Below, one piece after another: positions 1 to 4,813 of a stretch of 6,279 nt of DNA. A program made the position numbers and the translations under genes. Under the pieces are notes generated by a model that saw only the letters and a program-made list of their open reading frames with translations, did not search any database and was not told where the DNA came from. The stretch's first letter is position 1. Every line of letters starts with the position of its first letter. This stretch comes from Atribacterota bacterium (lineage in GTDB: Bacteria > Atribacterota > Phoenicimicrobiia > Phoenicimicrobiales > Phoenicimicrobiaceae): contig DAOUTX010000065.1 in NCBI GenBank assembly GCA_030668465.1, positions 1-6,279 of the forward strand, written 5' to 3'.

Positions 1-140
1 ATACAGTAATAAGTAATACAGTAATAAGTAATACAGTAATAAGTAATACAGTAATAAGTAATACAGTAATAAGTAATACAGTAATAAGTAATGAGTAATA
101 AGTAATGAGTAATAAGTAATGAGTAATAAGTAATGAGTGA
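1..140. repeat. Short-unit tandem repeat array (15-bp units changing to 14-bp units)
   Basis: Positions 1-90 are six exact copies of a 15-bp unit, ATACAGTAATAAGTA. At position 91 the array switches to a 14-bp unit, ATGAGTAATAAGTA, present in three exact copies (91-104, 105-118, 119-132), and decays in a fourth partial copy (133-139). The array starts before the window, so its full length is unknown. Both units contain stop codons (TAA) and no coding function is visible. There are no unique spacers, so this is not a CRISPR array. It is most simply a slippage-prone satellite. Confidence 0.95.
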
Positions 141-214
141 AGATAGTATACGGATAGCGAAATTAGCGTGGAGTGTACAGCGTACGGCGTAGAGTTAGAG
201 AAAGAAAAAAAATA

Positions 215-254
215 ATACGAAATACAAAGGAAAGAATAAATTTGTATTTTGTAT
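215..254. repeat. AT-rich hairpin
   Basis: Bases 215-228 can pair with 241-254 over 14 positions, 13 Watson-Crick and one G-T, around a 12-base loop. The stem is AT-rich and is not followed by a clear T-run, so a terminator role is not supported. It lies inside the repeat mosaic. Confidence 0.5.
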
Positions 255-265
255 CTTGTGAGTCG

Positions 266-354
266 TATCTCGTTTAAGATTGGTTAGTTGGTTAAAGAAA
301 AAAAAGAAAGAATGAAATAAGTATTATAATGTAGGGGCACGATGCATCGTGCCC
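266..354 (+). repeat. Dispersed repeat module, copy 1 (left inverted repeat of the regulator gene)
   Basis: Positions 291-354 match the reverse complement of 2023-2086 at 61 of 64 positions by eye. A further block, 266-294, matches the reverse complement of 2107-2135 at about 26 of 29 positions, with roughly 20-24 extra bases of GGTTA-type repeats in the second copy. The module is a purine-rich stretch, then GAATGAAATAAGTATTATAA, then the perfect palindrome GGGCACGATGCATCGTGCCC at 335-354. No open reading frame lies inside, which fits a non-autonomous dispersed palindromic element. Confidence 0.85.
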
Positions 355-382
355 GCAGAAAAATTATGTAATAATATGGAGA

Positions 383-402
383 GAGCACAATTCATTATGC
401 CC
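383..402. repeat. Degenerate copy of the dispersed palindrome
   Basis: GAGCACAATTCATTATGCCC is an imperfect palindrome (7 of 10 pairs) with the layout of the GGGCAC...GTGCCC element 48 bases upstream. It is followed by CCTACAACC, which also flanks (in reverse complement) the second full copy at 2018-2047. It looks like a decayed or partly rearranged copy of the same element. Confidence 0.55.
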
Positions 403-435
403 CTACAACCCAATGACTATTCACTCATGAATAAT

Positions 436-475
436 TCAATTGGTGAATTGGTAAATTGGCTAATTGGGAAATTAG
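436..475 (+). repeat. 8-bp satellite before the regulator gene
   Basis: Five tandem 8-bp units lie end to end: TCAATTGG, TGAATTGG, TAAATTGG, CTAATTGG and GAAATTAG (consensus near TNAATTGG). The array stops 18 bases before the regulator ATG, so it is probably in the 5' untranslated region or promoter. The same unit recurs before ptb at 3804-3835. Confidence 0.8.
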
Positions 476-493
476 GTATAAGGTTGTTAGCTT

Positions 494-1963
494 ATGAAAG
501 AGAAGATTAATATAAATAAAGATAAATGGTTGCAAGAATTTGCCAAACAAAAAGAGATTCAAAGCACCTTAGAGGCTATAATCTATTCTACCGATGATGC
601 TATTTCAGTAGTAGATGAAAATGGCTTGCATACCATTATTAATCCTGCTTATACCCGGCTTACTGGTTTAATCGAAGAAGATGTTTTAGGAAAACCACCT
701 ACTATTGATATTGCTGACGAGGGTGAAAGCATGCATTTACAAGTACTAAGAACCAAGAAACCGGTACGCGGAGTGAGAATGTGGGTTGGACCTAATCGTA
801 AAGAAGTCATCGTAAGTGTAGCACCGGTTATAGTAGAGGGGATTTTAAAAGGCAGTGTAGCGGTGATACATGATGTTTCGGAAATTGAATATTTAAATAG
901 GGAGTTAAAGAGGGTTAAACAAAGGGTCAGGCATTTAGAATCAAAATACACTTTTGAAGATATTGTAGGAAAAAGCAGGGGAATGATTATCGCTAAAGAA
1001 CAGGCCAGAAAAGCTGCCCAAACTCCCGCGACCGTTTTGCTTCAGGGGGAAAGTGGAACCGGGAAAGAACTCTTCGCTCACGCCATACATCATATTAGCA
1101 AAAGAAAGAACCAGCAATTTATTCGGGTAAACTGTTCTGCTTTAGTGGATACTTTATTAGAGAGTGAACTATTTGGTTATGAGGGAGGTTCGTTTACCGG
1201 AGCCAAAAAGACCGGAAAGAAGGGATTATTCGAAGAAGCCGACAAAGGGACTATATTTTTAGATGAAATTGGAGTGATGAGCTTGAATTTACAGGCTAAG
1301 TTATTGAGGGTGCTTCAAGAAAAAGAGATTGTAAGAGTAGGAGGAAGGAGTTCTATTAATGTGGATGTTAGGATAATCTCAGCCACTAATATTGATTTAA
1401 AAAATGCGGTAAAAGAAGGAAGGTTCAGAGATGACCTTTATTACCGATTATATGTTATTCCTATCTATATCCCTTCTTTAAGGGAGCGGAAAGAAGATAT
1501 GTCTCTCTTGGTTAATAATTTAATAAGAAAATTTAATCAAGATTTTGGAAGAAACGTAAAAGGAATTTCACCGGAAGCATTAAATATATTATCGGATTAT
1601 TCCTGGCCTGGAAATGTAAGGGAATTAGAAAATGTAATTGAGAGAGCAGTTATAAATATGAAATTAAGTGAAGAAATTATCTCACCCGGACATATCCCTC
1701 CTTTGACCGAATCAAATAAAATGGAAACAATCGAAGAAAAACCAATTATCAGTTCTGAATCCGATAATTTAATTGATTATAATTTGGATAAAAATAATTT
1801 AGAGATGATAAAAAATGATACGGAAAGAATAGCCCTTTTAAATGCTTTGAAATCTACCAATGGGGATAGTTCAATGGCTGCAAATAAATTGGGAATCAGC
1901 CTGAGAAGTTTTTATTATAAAATCAAAAAGTATAATATTAAAAAGATATACGAATACAAGTGA
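494..1963 (+). CDS. Sigma-54-dependent transcriptional activator (PAS, AAA+, Fis-type HTH)
   Basis: This 489-residue bacterial enhancer-binding protein is expected to remodel sigma-54 RNA polymerase using ATP. A PAS-like sensor spans about residues 22-130 (DAISVVDENGLHTIINPAY region), followed by a coiled linker at about 131-152. The AAA+ domain spans about 153-385, with Walker A GESGTGKE (185-192), the sigma-54 contact loop as GSFTGA (232-237), Walker B GTIFLDE (252-258), ISATN (295-299), the arginine-rich FRDDLYYRL (311-319) and GNVRELEN (373-380). A Fis-type helix-turn-helix lies at about 446-482. All catalytic motifs are intact. The start is fixed by an in-frame TAG two codons upstream; the Shine-Dalgarno is weak (AAGG, 480-483). 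PAS is the only sensory domain, so the protein probably binds a small ligand rather than receiving a phosphate. A matching -24/-12 promoter lies before the next gene, making that gene the likely target. It resembles BkdR or RocR in logic, but orthology is not shown. Confidence 0.95.
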   Translation: MKEKININKDKWLQEFAKQKEIQSTLEAIIYSTDDAISVVDENGLHTIINPAYTRLTGLIEEDVLGKPPTIDIADEGESMHLQVLRTKKPVRGVRMWVGPNRKEVIVSVAPVIVEGILKGSVAVIHDVSEIEYLNRELKRVKQRVRHLESKYTFEDIVGKSRGMIIAKEQARKAAQTPATVLLQGESGTGKELFAHAIHHISKRKNQQFIRVNCSALVDTLLESELFGYEGGSFTGAKKTGKKGLFEEADKGTIFLDEIGVMSLNLQAKLLRVLQEKEIVRVGGRSSINVDVRIISATNIDLKNAVKEGRFRDDLYYRLYVIPIYIPSLRERKEDMSLLVNNLIRKFNQDFGRNVKGISPEALNILSDYSWPGNVRELENVIERAVINMKLSEEIISPGHIPPLTESNKMETIEEKPIISSESDNLIDYNLDKNNLEMIKNDTERIALLNALKSTNGDSSMAANKLGISLRSFYYKIKKYNIKKIYEYK

Positions 1964-1969
1964 AAGATA

Positions 1970-2135
1970 ATTGACCAATTATATTAGTCGTTAGTGAATA
2001 GTGAATAGTCGTTAGGTTGTAGGGGCACGATGCATCGTGCCCCTACATTATAATACCTATTTCATTCTTTCTTCTTTTTCCTTAACCAATTAACCAGGTA
2101 ACTAACTAACCAATTAACTAATCTTACACGAGATA
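1970..2135 (-). repeat. Dispersed repeat module, copy 2 (right inverted repeat of the regulator gene)
   Basis: Starting seven bases after the regulator stop codon, this region is the reverse-complement counterpart of the mosaic before the gene. Read on the minus strand it gives TATCTCG...TTAAGATT, GGTTA-type repeats, a purine-rich run, GAATGAAATAGGTATTATAA, the palindrome, CCTAACGACTATTCACT, and two units of the 8-bp satellite (ATAATTGG, TCAATTAT). Positions 2023-2086 match 291-354 inverted at 61 of 64 positions. The order of modules is conserved, but the copy number of the small units differs. Confidence 0.85.
2018..2047. repeat. Perfect 30-bp palindrome, possible terminator
   Basis: The two 15-base arms (2018-2032 and 2033-2047) are exact reverse complements, centred on GCATGC-like sequence within CGATGCATCG. 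As RNA it would fold into a stem of about 13 pairs, GC-rich in the middle, with a four-base loop. It is followed by AT-rich and then T-rich sequence (2048-2080) but not by an immediate U-run. It could reduce read-through after the regulator on either strand, yet its recurrence at 335-354 argues that it is primarily a dispersed element. Confidence 0.75.
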
Positions 2136-2190
2136 TGAATTTAGTTTTACGCTTGCTGCATGTATAATGTAATGATTCACAATAATTGTA

Positions 2191-2220
2191 TATATTGCAG
2201 ATAATTGCAATTTAATGCAG
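2191..2220 (+). promoter_or_regulatory. Candidate activator-binding site: three helically phased TGCA repeats
   Basis: Three consecutive 10-mers, TATATTGCAG, ATAATTGCAA and TTTAATGCAG, place TGCA at 2196, 2206 and 2216, exactly one helical turn apart. The middle unit sits in the palindrome AATTGCAATT (2203-2212). A further CTGCA lies at 2156-2160. The block is about 125-154 bases upstream of the predicted transcription start, within the usual distance for enhancer-type sites of sigma-54 activators. Binding by the upstream activator is inferred from position and symmetry only. Confidence 0.45.
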
Positions 2221-2265
2221 TAATATTTAAAAATATATATTTTGATTTATTTCAAAAATAGCTTT

Positions 2266-2278
2266 TTACCAATTGATA
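2266..2278 (-). promoter_or_regulatory. Weak IHF-like site
   Basis: On the minus strand TATCAATTGGTAA matches the IHF consensus WATCAANNNNTTR with one mismatch. It lies between the candidate enhancer repeats and the -24/-12 promoter, where a DNA-bending protein commonly acts at sigma-54 promoters. The motif is AT-rich, overlaps the TCAATTGG word common in this window, and could occur by chance. Confidence 0.2.
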
Positions 2279-2317
2279 AAAAATTATTTTTTTGTTTTAT
2301 TAGAAGTGCTCAATAAG

Positions 2318-2335
2318 TTGGCACATAAATTGCTT
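2318..2335 (+). promoter_or_regulatory. Sigma-54 (-24/-12) promoter of the aminotransferase gene
   Basis: TTGGCACATAAATTGCTT matches the sigma-54 consensus TGGCAC-N5-TTGCW at every strongly conserved position. The GG is at 2320-2321, the GC at 2332-2333, and the spacing is correct. The predicted transcription start is near 2345, giving a leader of about 37 bases before the aminotransferase ATG at 2382. The neighbouring sigma-54 activator gene strongly supports the call. Confidence 0.92.
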
Positions 2336-2381
2336 AATAATATAATTGGAAAGACACATATGAATAAAAAGGAGTGGAAAA

Positions 2382-3593
2382 ATGTCTATAAATACTAAGG
2401 GATTTTATTCTACCTTAGCTGTAAAAATGGAAGCTTCGGCTATTCGGGAGATTTTGAAATTAGTTCAAAATCCGGAAGTAATATCTTTAGCGGGAGGAAT
2501 GCCGGATCCTGCTACCTTCCCCACCGAGGAATTGAATGAAGTAGTTAAACAAATATTAGCAAAAAATAGTGCTTGTGCCTTGCAATACAGCAGCACCGAA
2601 GGTTTAACAGAATTAAGAGAATTTATATTGAATTGGCTGGCTGAGGTCAAGGAAAAAGCAGGTTTAGACAATATTATGATTACTTCAGGTTCTCAGCAGG
2701 GTTTAGATCTAGTAAGTAAAGTTTTATTAAATCCCGGGGATACATTAATAGTAGAATTACCCAGTTATTTGGCGGCCTTAAATGCTTTCCGCAGTTATGG
2801 AGGAGAGATGGTAGGCATCCCTATGGATGACGAAGGAATGCAGATAGATATTTTAGAAGAGACACTTGCTAAACTTAAAAATGATAGGAAAAAGGTGAAA
2901 TTTATCTATACTATATCTAATTTTCAAAATCCTGCGGGAGTAACTATGTCTTTAGCTCGACGAAAAAAAATCCTGGAAGTCGCTAAAAAATTTGAAGTAC
3001 TTATTTTAGAAGATAATCCTTACGACAAACTCAGATTTGAAGGAGAACCGATTCCTTCTATTTATTCTTTAGATAATGAAGGTTATGTAATCAGTCTGGG
3101 AACTTTTTCCAAGATATTATGTCCCGGTTTAAGATTAGCTTGGATTTTGGGAAATAAGAAAATTATTGAAAAATTAGTAATTATGAAGCAAGCAACTGAT
3201 TTGTGTACTACTGCTTTAAATCAGTTAATCGCTTATGAATACTGCCGTCAGAACGATATAGATAAGAATATTGAGTCAAATGTTGAAATTTATCGAAGGA
3301 AACGAAATGCGATGTTGGAAGCCCTAGATAAATATTTCCCAGTCGAGGTTATCTGGACTAAACCGCAAGGTGGATTTTTTGTAGTTGCTACTTTACCCGA
3401 ACACATAGATACAGGAGAAATGTTAAAAGAGGCAATTAAAGAAAATGTAGCTTATGTGCCTGGTGGTTCATTTTTTGCTGATGGAAAAGGCCAAAATACT
3501 ATGAGACTTTCTTTCTGTTACCCAAGCGTGGAAGACATTGATGAGGGAATTAAAAGATTGGGAAAAGTAATTAAGAGGAGAATTAAAAATTAA
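2382..3593 (+). CDS. PLP-dependent aminotransferase (fold type I, 2-aminoadipate/MocR-like class)
   Basis: This 403-residue cytoplasmic enzyme is expected to move an amino group from an amino acid to a 2-oxo acid such as 2-oxoglutarate. Class I/II aminotransferase motifs are intact: SLAGGMPDP (35-43), GSQQ (103-106) for cofactor phosphate contacts, NPAG (183-186), D211 with NPY (212-214), the Schiff-base lysine K244 in GTFSK, R251 and the carboxylate-binding R375 in MRLSF. The length fits the stand-alone LysN/AraT-like group that also forms the catalytic half of MocR regulators; no wHTH domain is present. The ATG is preceded by AAAGGAG (2368-2374) at good spacing. It is the first gene after the sigma-54 promoter, so the activator probably controls it directly. 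Substrate cannot be read from sequence; the ptb-buk neighbours suggest branched-chain or similar amino acids that yield an acyl-CoA after oxidative decarboxylation. Confidence 0.93.
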   Translation: MSINTKGFYSTLAVKMEASAIREILKLVQNPEVISLAGGMPDPATFPTEELNEVVKQILAKNSACALQYSSTEGLTELREFILNWLAEVKEKAGLDNIMITSGSQQGLDLVSKVLLNPGDTLIVELPSYLAALNAFRSYGGEMVGIPMDDEGMQIDILEETLAKLKNDRKKVKFIYTISNFQNPAGVTMSLARRKKILEVAKKFEVLILEDNPYDKLRFEGEPIPSIYSLDNEGYVISLGTFSKILCPGLRLAWILGNKKIIEKLVIMKQATDLCTTALNQLIAYEYCRQNDIDKNIESNVEIYRRKRNAMLEALDKYFPVEVIWTKPQGGFFVVATLPEHIDTGEMLKEAIKENVAYVPGGSFFADGKGQNTMRLSFCYPSVEDIDEGIKRLGKVIKRRIKN

Positions 3594-3641
3594 GGTCCGG
3601 AAACCCAATTAGTATATAGTATGTAGAATATAGTATATAGC

Positions 3642-3673
3642 GAAGAAAGAAAGAAAAAAGAAGAAGAAAGAAG
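3642..3673 (+). repeat. Homopurine tract
   Basis: Thirty-two consecutive purines made of GAA, GAAA and GAAGAA words lie 48 bases after the aminotransferase stop codon. Related but shorter purine-rich stretches are part of the repeat modules at 295-310 and, on the minus strand, near 2064-2081. It is probably another module of the same mosaic. Confidence 0.75.
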
Positions 3674-3770
3674 CAAGAAGACAAGCGAGATACCTGTCAT
3701 GTTAATAACTAAATTAACTGGTAAACTGGGTAACCAAGTGACTACATAAACTTGCAAATTATATTCAAAG

Positions 3771-3835
3771 CTAACGACTAACGACTATTCACTAACGACT
3801 AATTTAATTGGTCAATTGGTCAATCAGTCAATTAT
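3771..3835 (+). repeat. Repeat module with 8-bp satellite before ptb
   Basis: Positions 3771-3803 carry TAACGACTATTCACT-type sequence also found after the regulator (minus strand, about 1980-2015) and, decayed, at 410-424. It is followed by four 8-bp units, TTAATTGG, TCAATTGG, TCAATCAG and TCAATTAT (3804-3835). The satellite ends 10 bases before the ptb Shine-Dalgarno, so it would lie in the leader of any ptb transcript. Confidence 0.8.
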
Positions 3836-3862
3836 TTTCTAATAAAGAGGTGAACGGGAAAA

Positions 3863-4780
3863 ATGTTAAAAACTTTTTATGAGGTTTTAAATAAAGCCAA
3901 AGAGTACGGTCCTAAAAAAATGGCAGTAGCTTCTGCAGGAGCAGAAGATGTGTTAAGGGCAGTTGAAGCTGCCCGAAAGGAAGGGTTAACCGATTCAATT
4001 TTAGTTGGCAGTAAAAAAGAAATTATTCAGATAGCTAATAAAATGGATATTGACCCCACTAATTACGAGATAATTGACCAGCTTGACAAAACAGAAGCAG
4101 CCCGGTGTGCTGTAGAATTAGTACGAAATAAAAAAGCTTTTATATTAATGAAAGGCATGCTAGGGACAGCAAGGATATTAAAGGCTATTTTAGATAAAGA
4201 AATCGGATTAAGGACCGATAGAATGCTTAGCCATGTTTATACCTTGCAGATTAAAGGTTATGATCGTTTACTTACTATGACTGATGGAGCTATGAGTATC
4301 AGCCCGGATTTAAAACAAAAAGCCCAGATAATTCAGAATGCTATTTATTATGCTCATTCAATGGGAATCGAGAAGCCTAAAGTAGCAGCTGTTACAGCTT
4401 TAGAATTAGTGAATACTGATATGCCGGCAACTATCGATGCAGCTTGTTTGGCTAAAATGAGTGAGAGGGGACAGATTGTAGGTGGGATAGTGGACGGACC
4501 ATTAGGTTTTGATAATGCCATTTCCAAGGAAGCAGCAAAACATAAGGGAGTTGAAAGCCCGGTTTCAGGAGAAGTAGATATTGTATTAGTACCGAATATT
4601 GAATCAGGGAATATTTTTGCCAAAGGTTTAGTCTATTTAGCTAGCGCAGTACCTGCAGGACTGCTCCTGGGTGCAATAGCTCCCGTAGTGTTAGTTTCTC
4701 GCTCAGACACTGCCCAGTCAAAATTATATTCTATCGCTTTGGGAGTATTGATGAGCGAGATGACAAAAACAAAAGTTTAA
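3863..4780 (+). CDS. ptb: Phosphate butyryltransferase (phosphotransbutyrylase)
   Basis: The product is 305 residues, the usual length for Ptb. It should catalyse acyl-CoA plus phosphate to acyl-phosphate plus CoA, acting on butyryl-, isobutyryl- or isovaleryl-CoA. The phosphate acetyl/butyryltransferase family is shown by DGPLGFDNAIS (211-221), VPNIESGNIFAKGL (243-256) and the C-terminal signature SRSDTAQSKLYSIALG (279-294). Pairing with butyrate kinase, rather than acetate kinase, favours Ptb over Pta. AGAGGTGA (3846-3853) precedes the ATG at ideal distance and fixes the start. The buk start lies 33 bases beyond the ptb stop, so the two are almost certainly co-transcribed. Exact acyl-chain preference is not visible in the sequence; a role in amino acid fermentation is inferred from the aminotransferase upstream. 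Confidence 0.95.
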   Translation: MLKTFYEVLNKAKEYGPKKMAVASAGAEDVLRAVEAARKEGLTDSILVGSKKEIIQIANKMDIDPTNYEIIDQLDKTEAARCAVELVRNKKAFILMKGMLGTARILKAILDKEIGLRTDRMLSHVYTLQIKGYDRLLTMTDGAMSISPDLKQKAQIIQNAIYYAHSMGIEKPKVAAVTALELVNTDMPATIDAACLAKMSERGQIVGGIVDGPLGFDNAISKEAAKHKGVESPVSGEVDIVLVPNIESGNIFAKGLVYLASAVPAGLLLGAIAPVVLVSRSDTAQSKLYSIALGVLMSEMTKTKV

Positions 4781-4813
4781 TAAGGCTGGTGAGCTAAAAG
4801 AGGTGATATTTTT

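Larger units (their letters stand above)
141..493. other. Gene-free intergenic mosaic upstream of the regulator
   Basis: No coding region is supported in this 353-bp stretch. It holds, in order: a low-complexity segment (141-214), an AT-rich hairpin (215-254), a repeat module shared in inverted orientation with the region after the regulator (266-354, including a 20-bp perfect palindrome at 335-354), a degenerate second palindrome (383-402), a GACTATTCACT module (414-424), and an 8-bp satellite (436-475) that ends 18 bases before the regulator start codon. No convincing sigma-70 promoter was found; TATAAG at 477-482 lacks a well-spaced -35 partner. The regulator promoter is therefore unassigned. 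Confidence 0.8.
3594..3862. other. Intergenic repeat mosaic between aminotransferase and ptb
   Basis: No gene is supported here. From left to right it holds a near-repeat of AGTATATAG-type words (3611-3640), an uninterrupted 32-base purine run (3642-3673), ACTGG-type 8-bp units (3714-3729), an ACGACTATTCACTAACGACT module (3781-3800 and just before), and a TCAATTGG satellite. No stem-loop followed by a T-run was seen, so transcription from the sigma-54 promoter may continue into ptb. No confident sigma-70 or second sigma-54 promoter was found. Confidence 0.7.

Noticed and set aside
1..140. Possible CRISPR array
   Set aside because: Units are 14-15 bp and directly abut with no unique spacers; no cas genes are in the window.
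441..482. Sigma-70 promoter for the regulator (TTGG words with TATAAG at 477-482)
   Set aside because: The TTGG words belong to the 8-bp satellite and the nearest candidates give spacings of 15 or 23 bases, so the match is likely incidental.
649..951. Minus-strand open frame of 100 codons within the regulator gene
   Set aside because: It lies opposite the well-supported PAS-encoding region, has no ribosome binding site worth noting and no recognisable domain, so it is an antisense shadow. The same applies to minus-strand frames at 2465-2671, 4354-4623, 5365-5580 and 5740-5976.
2018..2080. Classical intrinsic terminator after the regulator
   Set aside because: The stem is strong but is followed by TTATAATACC rather than an immediate U-run, and the same palindrome occurs upstream of the gene. 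A terminating effect is possible but not claimed as its main role.
266..2135. Composite transposon carrying the regulator
   Set aside because: No transposase gene and no clear target-site duplication are visible, and the repeat modules also occur (in part) before ptb, which fits dispersed elements better than transposon ends.
3594..3862. Riboswitch or structured leader RNA before ptb
   Set aside because: The region is low-complexity repeat sequence with no conserved riboswitch motif or substantial stem that I can recognise.
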